From JAICMB01 sp963838885 (GTDB lineage Bacteria > Acidobacteriota > Terriglobia > Bryobacterales > Bryobacteraceae), in the NCBI GenBank assembly GCA_963838885.1, contig CAWITB010000058.1, positions 1-64,000 of the forward strand: a stretch of DNA of 64,000 nt, read 5' to 3'. Positions within the stretch are counted from its first letter, which is position 1, and each line of letters begins with the position of its first letter. The notes under the pieces are model-generated. The model worked only from the letters and a program-made list of their open reading frames with translations, ran no database searches and had not been told where the DNA came from. Made by a program: the position numbers and the translations under genes. Below, piece after piece: positions 41,956-51,019 of the stretch.

Positions 41956-44900
41956 ATGGACGCCCAGGAATCCGGCAGCATTGCCGTGCTCGCCGAAAAA
42001 CCTTCCGTGGCGCGCGACATCGCACGCGTACTGGGCGCCAACAAACAGAGCGACGGCTATCTGCATGGCAACGGTTACGTGGTTACATGGGCCATCGGCC
42101 ATCTTGCCGCGCTCGCGCAGCCGCACGAGATCGACCCGGCGTGGCGGCAGTGGCGGCGCGATCTGCTGCCCATGCTGCCGCGGGAATGGCCGCTCGTTGT
42201 ATACGAAAAAACCAAAGATCAATTCGAGATCGCGCGCGCCATTCTCAACTCCGGCAAGGTCGCGCGAGTCGTCTGCGCTACCGACGCGGGACGCGAAGGC
42301 GAACTGATCTTCCGCTATATCTACGAGGCGGCGCACTGCGCTAAACCGGTCAGCCGGCTGTGGATTTCTTCGCTCACGCCGGACGCCATCCGCAAAGGAT
42401 TCGACGCCTTGCGTCCGGGCAGCGACTACGATGCCCTGGCCGCCGCCGCGCGCGGGCGCAGCCGCGCCGATTGGCTGGTAGGCATGAATCTGTCGCGCGC
42501 CTATACGCTCGCCTACGGCAGCGAGGTCTTGTCGATCGGCCGTGTGCAGACGCCTACTCTGGCCATGTTGGTGGAGCGCGAACTGGCCATCCGGAATTTC
42601 GTTCCCGAAGATTACATGGAAGTGCTGGCTACGTTCCGGCCGGCCGGCGCCGTCGACGACAGCAAGTATCAAGGCACGTGGTTCCGGACGCGTCCGGAAG
42701 GCGCCACCGATAAAGAATCGCTGCAACAATCGATGCGTTTGCCGTCCGATGGACGGGACGCGGCGGCGATCGTCGAGCGCGCACGCAGTGGCGCGGCCGC
42801 GATCGAGTCGATCGAATCGGAAACGCAGCGCCTGCCGCCGCCGGCGCTTTATGATTTGACGGAACTGCAGCGCCACGCCAACCGGCTATTCGGTTTCAGC
42901 GCCCAGAAAACGCTCGATCTGGCGCAGACGTTGTACGAGCGGCATAAGCTGATCAGTTATCCGCGCACCGATAGCCGCCATCTCTCGCAAGACGTTGCCT
43001 CCACTCTGCCGCTCATCGTGAAAGCGATCGAAGGTCCCTACCGCGAGCATTTGCGCGAGGGCACGGGTCAGCGCCCGCTGGGACGGCGTTTCGTCGACGA
43101 TGCCAAGGTGACCGATCACCACGCCATCATCCCCACTGCCGTGCCGCAACAGGGCGCTCTTCCGGCCGCCGAGCATAAAATTTACGATCTGATCTGCCGC
43201 CGTTTCTTGAGCGCCTGGCAGGACGATCATATATCCTCGATCACGACCGTGATCACTGCCATCGCGAACGGCGGCATCGTCGACCGCTACCACACCTCGG
43301 GTACGGCGGTGCAACAGGCCGGTTGGAAAGCGCTCGATATCGTGGTGGCCTCCCCGGCGCCGTTATTGCCGCCGGAACTTCGAACCGGTCAGCCGCAGGA
43401 TGTTCTCGATGTCGAAGCATTGAAGAAGAAAACGCGGGCGCCGAAGCGCTTCACCGACGCGACGCTGCTCACGGCCATGGAGACGGCCGGCAAAACTCTC
43501 GATGAGAAAGAACTTTCCGAGGCGATGAAAGAGACCGGCCTGGGGACGCCGGCGACGCGCGCCTCCATCATCGAGGTGCTGCTGAAGCGGGAATACATCG
43601 TTCGCCGCGGCAAGACCCTGGAAGCGACGGACAAAGGGGTCCACCTTATTGAAGTCGTGCATCCGGAGGTGAAGAGTCCCGCGATGACCGGTCAATGGGA
43701 GGCCTATCTCAAGCGCATCGAGCGCGGCGCGGCGGAACTCGATCCCTTTCTCAAGGGCATTGAAGATTATGTGCGGGAGGTGGTGGGGAAAGTGGGGCGG
43801 AATGGCGCGTCGCCGGCCATATCGCGGCCCTCATCGGTCGCCGCGCCTGACGCAACGCCCCCGGCCCAGCCGCCCGTGGCAACGCCTCGCGGCACGCCCG
43901 CTTCCGGTCCGTCCTCGTCAGCGCCTCGATCCACCCCCGCTACCCGGCCCCCATCGCCCTCCGCACCTGACGCAACGCCCTCGTCCCAGCCGCTTCCATC
44001 AACATCCGGCGCAACGCCCTTATCGTCGCCCCGACCGGCAGCGCCTCGCGCCACGTCCGCTTCGCCGCCAAGCATGCTTGACGCCATGCCCGCCGCAGCG
44101 CCGCCAGCGGCATCCGGCGCCGGCGCCACGCCTGCCTTGCCATCGGCGGCCCCATTGACGAAGCGCGTTTCCCTGCCCGCTTCCGAGGCCGCCTCCGGCG
44201 CGGATCCTGCGCTTGCCGATCTCTTGCATACCGCGTTCGGCTTCTCCTCGTTCCGCCCCAACCAGGAAGCAGTCTGCCGCGCCGCGATCGCCGGCCGCGA
44301 CGTGCTGCTGGTGATGCCGACCGGATCCGGCAAGTCGCTCTGCTACCAGTTGCCGGGCGTCGCGCGCGGTGGGACGACGCTTGTCATCAGCCCGCTCATT
44401 GCACTCATGGAAGATCAGGCGGCGCGGCTTGCCGCGCGCGGCTTTGCGGTCGAACGCATCCATTCCGGACGCGAGAGGTCCGCCTCGCGGCAGGCTTGCC
44501 TCGACTATCTCAACGGCCGCCTGCAATTCCTCTTCATCGCGCCGGAGCGTCTGCGTGTCAGCGGTTTTCCGGAGATGCTCGCTAAACGAAAGCCCTCGCT
44601 TGTGGCCGTCGATGAGGCGCATTGCATTTCGCAATGGGGACACGATTTCCGGCCGGACTACCGCATGCTCGGGCAATATCTTCCGGCCTTGCGGCCCGCG
44701 CCGGTCGTGGCTCTCACGGCCACCGCCACCACGGTGGTGCAACGCGATATCGCGGCGCAGTTGGGACTGCGGCAGCCGGCCCACTTTATCCACGGCTTCC
44801 GGCGCGACAACATTGCGGTTGAGGTGGTCGAGATCGAGCCATCGCGGCGGGACGCCCTGACCGCGGAATTATTATCGGAGGGTGCGCGACGGCCCGCCAT

Positions 44901-46233
44901 CGTCTACGCGCCGACGCGCAAGCAGGCCGAGCGGCTGGCTCGCGAACTTGGAGCGTCCATCGCCGCCGCTCCGTACCACGCCGGATTGGAGGCGGCCCGC
45001 CGCAAGCAGGTGCAAGAGGAATTTCTCGCCGGCGAAGTTGACGTGATGGTCGCGACCATCGCATTCGGCATGGGGATCGATAAGTCCGATATTCGAACCG
45101 TCGTCCACACGGCCTTGCCCGGCAGCCTGGAATCGTATTATCAGGAAATCGGACGCGCCGGACGCGATGGGTTACCGAGCCGCGCGATCCTGATGCACTC
45201 CTACGCCGACCGCTACACGCACGACTTCTTCTTTGAACGGGACTATCCCGACGCCAAGGTTCTCGATCGGATTTTCGCGGCGCTGCGCCCGCAGCCGCAA
45301 TCGAAAACGGATTTGCGCAAGCAGCTCCGCATCGACGCCGACACGTTCGATAAGGCGCTCGAAAAATTGTGGATTCACGGCGGCGCGGTTGTCGACTTCG
45401 CCGAGAACGCGAGCCGCGGCCGGGACGGTTGGCGTGAGTTGTACCTGCAGCAGGCCGGACACAAACGCGAGCAGATCGATCGCATGATGCGCTATGCGGA
45501 ATCGAATCAATGCCGCATGTCCGCGTTGGTGCGCCACTTCGGCGATCTCGCCGACGCCGCGCAAGCCTGCGGCATCTGCGATTTTTGCGCGCCGTCGAAG
45601 TGCGAAGCCCAACGCTTCCGAACCGCCGGCGCGGCAGAGCGCGAGATGTTGTTCGCTATCATTGCCGCGCTGCGTGCGGGCGGCGCGCGGGCGACAGGCA
45701 AACTGCACACGGAACTTTGCGGCGCCGGCGGCATGACTCGCGATGCCTTCGAAGAGGTACTGGGAGCCATGGCGCGCGTGAACCTCGTCAGCCTCGCCGA
45801 CGCGGCCTTCGAAAAGGACGGCAGGCAAGTCCCCTACCGTAAGGTGAGCCTTACGCCCGCGGGCGCGTCGTTCACGGCAACCACTCCCATCGATTTCGCG
45901 ATCAAGTCCATGGCCCCGGTTTCCAAAAAACGCAAAGCGAAAAAGCGGAGGGCGGCCGCCAAGATCGCTTCACCACCGAAGACGCGGCATCAGGCTAGCG
46001 CGACTGCGCCCGATGCGCGCATCGAAGAAGCGCTGCGGGTCTGGCGGGTCAGCGAAGCCCGCCGTCTGGGCGTGCCGGCGTTTCGGGTTTTCAGCGACAA
46101 AGTCATGAACGCGATCGTCCACGCGCGCCCCAGCACCACGCGCGAGCTGCTTGCCGTTCCCGGTATCGGAATCAATACTGTCGAAAAATACGGCGCGCGG
46201 ATCTTTCGAATTCTGCACGAAAGCGGCCGCTGA
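41956..46233 (+). CDS. Natural fusion of DNA topoisomerase III (type IA) and RecQ helicase
   Basis: A single uninterrupted 1425-codon frame. Residues 1-610 are a TopB-type topoisomerase: AVLAEKPSVARDIARVLGAN, the TOPRIM acidic motif ATDAGREGELIFRY (about 108-121), SIGRVQTPTLAMLVE, the catalytic Tyr335 in LISYPRTDSRHL, and GLGTPATRASIIEVLLKREY. Residues about 613-750 are a Pro/Ala/Ser-rich linker. RecQ follows: FRPNQEAVCRAAIAGRD (Q motif), Walker A MPTGSGKSLCYQLPG (about 788), DEAH at 886, ALTATATTVVQRDI, FGMGIDKSDIRTVVHTALPG, YQEIGRAGRDG, then the RQC zinc cysteines (C1186, CGICDFC) and a C-terminal HRDC domain from about 1353. RecQ and TopoIII normally form a two-protein complex that decatenates joint molecules; here they are one chain. 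Helicase last, unlike reverse gyrase, where it comes first. Confidence 0.93.
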   Translation: MDAQESGSIAVLAEKPSVARDIARVLGANKQSDGYLHGNGYVVTWAIGHLAALAQPHEIDPAWRQWRRDLLPMLPREWPLVVYEKTKDQFEIARAILNSGKVARVVCATDAGREGELIFRYIYEAAHCAKPVSRLWISSLTPDAIRKGFDALRPGSDYDALAAAARGRSRADWLVGMNLSRAYTLAYGSEVLSIGRVQTPTLAMLVERELAIRNFVPEDYMEVLATFRPAGAVDDSKYQGTWFRTRPEGATDKESLQQSMRLPSDGRDAAAIVERARSGAAAIESIESETQRLPPPALYDLTELQRHANRLFGFSAQKTLDLAQTLYERHKLISYPRTDSRHLSQDVASTLPLIVKAIEGPYREHLREGTGQRPLGRRFVDDAKVTDHHAIIPTAVPQQGALPAAEHKIYDLICRRFLSAWQDDHISSITTVITAIANGGIVDRYHTSGTAVQQAGWKALDIVVASPAPLLPPELRTGQPQDVLDVEALKKKTRAPKRFTDATLLTAMETAGKTLDEKELSEAMKETGLGTPATRASIIEVLLKREYIVRRGKTLEATDKGVHLIEVVHPEVKSPAMTGQWEAYLKRIERGAAELDPFLKGIEDYVREVVGKVGRNGASPAISRPSSVAAPDATPPAQPPVATPRGTPASGPSSSAPRSTPATRPPSPSAPDATPSSQPLPSTSGATPLSSPRPAAPRATSASPPSMLDAMPAAAPPAASGAGATPALPSAAPLTKRVSLPASEAASGADPALADLLHTAFGFSSFRPNQEAVCRAAIAGRDVLLVMPTGSGKSLCYQLPGVARGGTTLVISPLIALMEDQAARLAARGFAVERIHSGRERSASRQACLDYLNGRLQFLFIAPERLRVSGFPEMLAKRKPSLVAVDEAHCISQWGHDFRPDYRMLGQYLPALRPAPVVALTATATTVVQRDIAAQLGLRQPAHFIHGFRRDNIAVEVVEIEPSRRDALTAELLSEGARRPAIVYAPTRKQAERLARELGASIAAAPYHAGLEAARRKQVQEEFLAGEVDVMVATIAFGMGIDKSDIRTVVHTALPGSLESYYQEIGRAGRDGLPSRAILMHSYADRYTHDFFFERDYPDAKVLDRIFAALRPQPQSKTDLRKQLRIDADTFDKALEKLWIHGGAVVDFAENASRGRDGWRELYLQQAGHKREQIDRMMRYAESNQCRMSALVRHFGDLADAAQACGICDFCAPSKCEAQRFRTAGAAEREMLFAIIAALRAGGARATGKLHTELCGAGGMTRDAFEEVLGAMARVNLVSLADAAFEKDGRQVPYRKVSLTPAGASFTATTPIDFAIKSMAPVSKKRKAKKRRAAAKIASPPKTRHQASATAPDARIEEALRVWRVSEARRLGVPAFRVFSDKVMNAIVHARPSTTRELLAVPGIGINTVEKYGARIFRILHESGR

Positions 46234-46239
46234 AACCGA

Positions 46240-47178
46240 TCACCATTTTCTTTTCCATCCCCGCCACAATTGCGTGTCGCCAAAACCCAAGGCGTTCCAA
46301 GCGGCGTCTGTCGCCATGGGATCGCCCCGCAGAACGGCTTCGCGGGTTACCTCGCGCGGCAAAGTAACTAGCGACGCAAAGCGGTCGAATACCTTCGCTC
46401 TCTCGTCGCCCTGCGTTCGGATCATCAGATGCCACAACGACAGCGCATCGCGCCGGCGGGATGCGTCAATTGCGGCCGCCAGCGCCGCCGGATCCCCCGA
46501 CGTATCGAAGCGCGAGAGAGCCTTTTTCAGCGCTTCCGGCGCATCGGCGAAATAAGGCGTGCCCGGACCCCGCTCAGGCCGAGTGACGCACTCCGCGCCA
46601 GCCGGAATAAACGACTCCATTTTGTTCCGTTCGAATGCGACCCAACCCATTTCAACCGTGAGAAGACCCGTTCCATTCTTCGAGACTTCGAGTGTGTAAC
46701 GGCAACCCAGGTCGATGGCCTTCGACGAGGGTGTGTCGACAACGAATCGCCCGGGAGGCGCCCAGATGGAAGCGTGAATGGCGCCGAGCATGAGGTCGAA
46801 GCGTTGCTCGCGATCGTTCGCGGCCACAAGCCGAAAAAGCGAACCTGTATCGATGGTTACTTCCCCGGTATCGTCGGAGTGGATCTTCATTTCGTGCGAC
46901 GCGCCCGGTTCAATGGTCTGCCCGGCGCGAACGCGGCGGCCATCCGCTAACCGCCAACTGGTGAGACGGCCGCGCAGCAGGAACGGAACAGTTACGGTTG
47001 CGGCCAACAGAACAGCGGCCACCGCGGCGAGCCACCATCGATAGAATGGTCTACCCGGCTTCGTCTTGCCTGACCAGGGAGCCTTGCCGGAGTATCGCAA
47101 GCGGCCGAGAAGTCCCTCCAGGCGTACAATTTCGGGATCGGGCTCGCCCGCGCGGTTCCACAGATATTCTTCATTCAT
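46240..47178 (-). CDS. FecR-like membrane anti-sigma/regulatory protein
   Basis: A 312-aa protein with a short cytoplasmic N-terminus, one membrane helix (WWLAAVAAVLLAATVTVPFLL, about residue 48) and an external domain with the FecR core: LADGRRVRAGQTIEPGAS, GEVTIDTGSLFRLVAANDRE, QRFDLMLGAIHASIWAPPGR, FVVDTPSSKAIDLGCRYTLE. It overlaps the ECF sigma gene by 4 bases (ATGA), so it most likely controls that sigma factor from the membrane. The C-terminal third (residues 220-312) is helical and without homology I can name. Confidence 0.82.
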   Translation of the reverse strand: MNEEYLWNRAGEPDPEIVRLEGLLGRLRYSGKAPWSGKTKPGRPFYRWWLAAVAAVLLAATVTVPFLLRGRLTSWRLADGRRVRAGQTIEPGASHEMKIHSDDTGEVTIDTGSLFRLVAANDREQRFDLMLGAIHASIWAPPGRFVVDTPSSKAIDLGCRYTLEVSKNGTGLLTVEMGWVAFERNKMESFIPAGAECVTRPERGPGTPYFADAPEALKKALSRFDTSGDPAALAAAIDASRRRDALSLWHLMIRTQGDERAKVFDRFASLVTLPREVTREAVLRGDPMATDAAWNALGFGDTQLWRGWKRKW

Positions 47179-47699
47179 CGTCTTCCCTCAAACTGATCCC
47201 GCAGGAGTTTCATTCCACGGCACAGGTTCACGCGCACGGAGCTGGAGGTCAGGTGCGTGCGCGCCGCAATCTCCGGGCCAGTCATCCCCTCCACCAGCCG
47301 AAGAACAAGCGTTTCGCGATAGCTTGCCGGCAGGCGCTGAATCATCGCGAGCACTTCGAACGCTTCGCCATCGGGTCTTTCGCCGCCCGGAATCGCGTCG
47401 GGTAAATCGCTAACCGGACGGACGCGCCGATGATGATCGGATGCCGCGCGGCGCGCGATCGAAGCCAGCCAGCCGCCAAAGGCCGCCACTTCGCGCAGGC
47501 CGCGCAATTGTTCCATGGCGCGAATGAAAACGTCCTGCATAAGATCTTCCGCATCCGCGTAAGACACGTGCGCGAGCAGGATGCCATGTACCATGCGCGC
47601 GAACTGTCCATACAGCTCGCCGAAGGCCGCGCGGTCGCCCGCTTGCGCGGCGAGGACCAGCGCGGTTTCGTCGGCGCTCGGCTCGTGGGTCAGCAGCAC
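47175..47699 (-). CDS. ECF-family RNA polymerase sigma factor
   Basis: A 174-aa sigma factor. Region 2: AFGELYGQFARMVHGILLAH, YADAEDLMQDVFIRAMEQL, AFGGWLASIARRAASDHHRR. Region 4: RLPASYRETLVLRLVEGMTG, PEIAARTHLTSSSVRVNLCR, GMKLLRDQF. It overlaps the FecR-like gene downstream, giving a sigma/FecR pair. It begins 6 bases after a small secreted-protein gene and may be the last regulatory part of the long minus-strand operon. Confidence 0.9.
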   Translation of the reverse strand: MLLTHEPSADETALVLAAQAGDRAAFGELYGQFARMVHGILLAHVSYADAEDLMQDVFIRAMEQLRGLREVAAFGGWLASIARRAASDHHRRVRPVSDLPDAIPGGERPDGEAFEVLAMIQRLPASYRETLVLRLVEGMTGPEIAARTHLTSSSVRVNLCRGMKLLRDQFEGRR

Positions 47700-47705
47700 G
47701 TCCCT

Positions 47706-48164
47706 TTACTCGAGCGTAGTTTGTTTCAGGACAGAGTTTACGTCGTCCTCCGAAGGCGCATGATAGAACACTTTCGCCGCCGAGAGTTGCGCCCCATCTT
47801 CGCGGATCGGAACCACGATGCCGGTCGCGTAATTGGCGTAATCGGGATTCGTTGCGATCATCTTCACGGTCCAGGCGCCCTCGCGCGGCCACTCGCGAGT
47901 TACCGCGAAAGCGCCGGGCTCGGAAAGCTTGATCACCTTCAGAGGGATCGTCTGGCGTTTGCCGTTCGCGATGCCTTCGGCGGTTGCGGTAACAATTGTC
48001 TTCTCAGGCGAACGACAAGCGGTGATGTGGGCGGCAACGACGGCGTTCTTGGCGATCGCCTCGGGACTGCCCTTCAGATTATCGAGCTGAAGCGTGAGGG
48101 CGCCCGCAAAGACAGGCGCCGCCACGAAAGAAGCGGCAATAACGGCGGCAAAATATTTTCGCAT
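47706..48164 (-). CDS. Secreted protein of unknown function
   Basis: A 152-aa exported protein. Signal peptide (MRKYFAAVIAASFVAAPVFA) then a single beta-rich domain: GALTLQLDNLKGSPEAIAKN, VVAAHITACRSPEKTIVTAT, KRQTIPLKVIKLSEPGAFAV, WTVKMIATNPDYANYATGIV. No domain name can be given; the pattern resembles immunoglobulin-like or chaperone-like folds. GGAGA lies before the ATG at 48164. It is followed closely by the ECF sigma gene and preceded by the FG-GAP gene with a 53-base gap. Confidence 0.65.
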   Translation of the reverse strand: MRKYFAAVIAASFVAAPVFAGALTLQLDNLKGSPEAIAKNAVVAAHITACRSPEKTIVTATAEGIANGKRQTIPLKVIKLSEPGAFAVTREWPREGAWTVKMIATNPDYANYATGIVVPIREDGAQLSAAKVFYHAPSEDDVNSVLKQTTLE

Positions 48165-48217
48165 TGGCAAATCTCCTTCGTGGAAGAGACGGAATATGAC
48201 GCTCGGGTGTTAACGAG

Positions 48218-49854
48218 CTATCTTCCGTTTTCCCGGATCGCCAGCACGCGATCGGCGCCTACGCGCTCCAGCCTTTGCCGCTCTCCGCTGGACCAATGTA
48301 TTTCGATCTCGTCCACGACGGCGCACGTCCCCAGACCGAAGTGCAGGCGCAGATCGTTCTGCGAAAGATAGCTTCCGCCGCTGCGCACCTCATCGATTTG
48401 CGAGCGGCCGCCGGCCGTGACGCGCACGCGAGCTCCGAGGGCGCTGCGATTGGAGCGCGTTCCTTCCAGTTTCAGAACGATCCAGTGTCCGGCCGGCAGG
48501 CGCCGCCTGCTTCAACAGAGCCGGCGGCTCATTCTGGTTGTTGACGACGATCTCAATGGCGCCATCGTTGTCGATATCGCCAAACGCCGCGCCTCGCGCT
48601 GCATGCATCTCGCGCAAGGCGGGACCGGCGCTCTGCGAGACATCCTCGAACGCGCCATGACCGGTGTTGCGGTAGAGAATGATGGGATTCTTGAAGCGCA
48701 CCACGGGATCGAGGCGATCGACTTCGGGAAAAACGTGGCCGTTCACCAGCAGCAGGTCCTTCCAGCCGTCGTTGTCGAAGTCGAAAAAGCCGCAGCCCCA
48801 ACCGACATAGCGCGTGTTGCGGGCGAGACCGGCGGCGGCGGTAACGTCGTCGAATTCGGCGTTGCCGCGATTGCGATAGAGCGTCTCGCGCTCGTCCGAA
48901 AAATTGGAACGGAAAATATCGAGCTGGCCGTCGCCGTCGTAGTCGGCCGCCGTCGCGCCCATGCCCGAGAGAGCTCTGCCATTCTCGTCGTAGGCGGCGC
49001 CCCGCAGCAAAGCTTCTTCGGTGAATTTTCCTGCGCCTTGATTGATGTAGAGCAGCGATGGCGTCTGGTCGCAGGCGACATAGATATCGGGGAGGCCATC
49101 GCCATTAAAGTCGCCCGTGAGCACGCCGAGCCCATAATGGCCCAGCGGGGCGGCGATGCCGGAGGCTTCGGAAACGTCGCTGAACGTGCCATCGCCGTTG
49201 TTGCGGTAAAGAATGTTGCGATCGAACGGCAGCCCGCGCGGTCCGCAATTCACGGGGAAGCCGCGATACCAGCAGTATGGGTTCGCTCCTGGCTTCGGCG
49301 TCGTCGCCGGATCGAATTTCAAGTAGTTCGCGACGAATAGATCCGCGTGCCCGTCGTTGTCGTAATCGAGAAAGGCGCATCCGGTGTTGTAGCGCGTTCG
49401 CTCCTGCGTAAGATGCGCCGCGGCGGTGACGTCTTCAAATCGCTTGCCGCCAACATTGCGATACAGGCGGTTCTGACCCCAATACGTGACGAACAGATCG
49501 GTGAAGCCGTCATTGTCGTAGTCGCCGGCGCAGACGCCCTGTCCCCAGCCGCTGGACTCGAGGCCCATTGCGGCGGTCACGTCGCGTGAAGCGATCGTGG
49601 CCGTCATTGTGATAGAGACGATTCGTGCCTCCTTTACCCGAAACGACAAATATATCCAGGAGACCATCGTTATCGTAGTCGATCAGCGCGACGCCGCTGC
49701 CGGTGGTTTCGATAATGAACTGCTTCGATGTCGTCCCGCCATTCGGAAATGCAGCGGTGAGACCGGCCTGTGGAGCGATATTGCGGAAATCGGCGACGGG
49801 CCGCTCCGATGCGGCGAATAGCAGTAACGACCCAAGCACGGCCAGCGGCTTCAT
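48218..49854 (-). CDS. Secreted FG-GAP/VCBS repeat protein with C-terminal ASPIC/UnbV domain, two frame breaks
   Basis: About 545 aa of the CRTAC1-like family. Signal peptide MKPLAVLGSLLLFAASERP, then repeated calcium-binding FG-GAP units: VALIDYDNDGLLDIFVVSG, AGDYDNDGFTDLFVTYWGQ, AFLDYDNDGHADLFVANYLK, TGDFNGDGLPDIYVACDQT, AADYDGDGQLDIFRSNFSDE, FFDFDNDGWKDLLLVNGHV, GDIDNDGAIEIVVNNQNEP. The C-terminal ASPIC/UnbV part, SQIDEVRSGGSYLSQNDLRL and HFGLGTCAVVDEIEIHWSSG, is in another frame after about 48510; an earlier break is near 49600. Surface or extracellular adhesion is the usual guess for this family. Its start overlaps the TPR gene upstream by 4 bases. Confidence 0.83.
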
Positions 49855-50829
49855 TGTGGCGGCTGCTTTCCACCCAGCTTTTTCAGAAAATCCGTGAACT
49901 CCCCCGCGGGCGAGGTCTGGAGCGAATCGAGTGTCTGCTTCTCGTTATTGGCGCCTGCCAGATCGCCGGAGTTGCGATACGCGACCATCAGCGCGTAATG
50001 CGCCGATTCGCTGCGGGGCTGTAGCTTGACCGCGCGGCGCAGCAGCTCAATCGCTTCCGGGTAGCGCTTCTCACCGAGGCGCGTCTTGGCCACCGCGATC
50101 AGCGCCTCCACGAAATCCGGCCGCAATGTCAGCGCCTTTTCCAGATGCGCGTGGGCCGCCTCCGGGTTGGCCTGGGCGATCAAGATCTGGCCGACCTCGT
50201 ACTCGGCCGCGGCATCGCCGGCGTTGAGCGTCAGTTCGGCCTCGAACTCGCGGCGCGCCGCTTCGAGCGCCTCGGGGCCTTGTGAATCGAGCAGCAGGAC
50301 GCGGCCGAGGCGGAAATGCAGGTTGAGCGCACGCGGGTTCTTCGCAATGGCCGCGCGATATTCGGCGGCGGCTTCGGAATATTTCCCCTGTACTTCGAGA
50401 ATTTCGCCCGAGATCTGGTTGACGCGATAGGATGCCGGCGCCTTCTGGAACAACTGGTAGATGGCGTCGTTCCAAGCCTTCATGTGGGTGTGCGCGGACT
50501 CGTAGAGAACGTCGGCGTCGGCCGGATAATCGGTCTTGAGTTGCGCGTCGACGCAGCTCAGCAGAGCTTCGCCCGCGAGTTTGCGAACCACCGCGTCGGA
50601 GGCGGATTGAAAATGCGCGGCGAGCTCCGGGACGGCGTCTTTGACAGCCGCCCATGGCGGCTTTGGTAAAGACGAGAAATGTCCGGGCGCTCGCGTCCGA
50701 AGATGTTTCGAGCAGTTTCTGGGCGTCCGCATAATGTCCGGCATGAAAAGCTTCCAGGCCCTTGACGAGCGCGTCGTCGGAGCGGGCGAGCGCGGCCGAG
50801 AGCAGCAGGAGACTAATGGCCCGCATCAT
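49851..50829 (-). CDS. Secreted TPR-repeat protein, one frame break
   Basis: About 326 aa. Signal peptide MMRAISLLLLSAALARSDD, then helical repeats. After a break near 50650 (FTKAAMG then KDAVPELAAHF) the repeats are clear: YSEAAAEYRAAIAKNPRALN, AAAEYEVGQILIAQANPEAA, AHAHLEKALTLRPDFVEALI, YPEAIELLRRAVKLQPRSES. TPR proteins are scaffolds; this one is coupled by overlaps to a small secreted protein upstream (17 bases) and to the FG-GAP/ASPIC gene downstream (ATGA). Confidence 0.8.
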
Positions 50830-51019
50830 CGACTACTAGATCCAAGCCGCCGAAACGGCTGCGGTCCTTGCCTTCGAAGTAACGGAAGCTGATCAGCGGT
50901 GGCTGGCCCGGCGCGACGGGCGGCAAAGGCGCGATCCGCTCCGAAGGGCTTTCCGCGATCGTGACCACGCGCCCCGAGTTCGCAATTTGCAGCAACAATG
51001 CGATGACAATTGCGGTCAT
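50813..51019 (-). CDS. Small secreted protein of unknown function in the FG-GAP operon
   Basis: A 68-aa product with a hydrophobic start (MTAIVIALLLQIANSGRVV) and a proline-rich middle, ending FGGLDLVVDDAGH. The ATG overlaps the stop of the large FG-GAP/TPR gene (ATGA) and the stop overlaps the TPR start, so the ribosome would pass straight through it. It may be a genuine small component or the truncated front of a frameshifted protein; no homology is recognised. Confidence 0.45.
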   Translation of the reverse strand: MTAIVIALLLQIANSGRVVTIAESPSERIAPLPPVAPGQPPLISFRYFEGKDRSRFGGLDLVVDDAGH

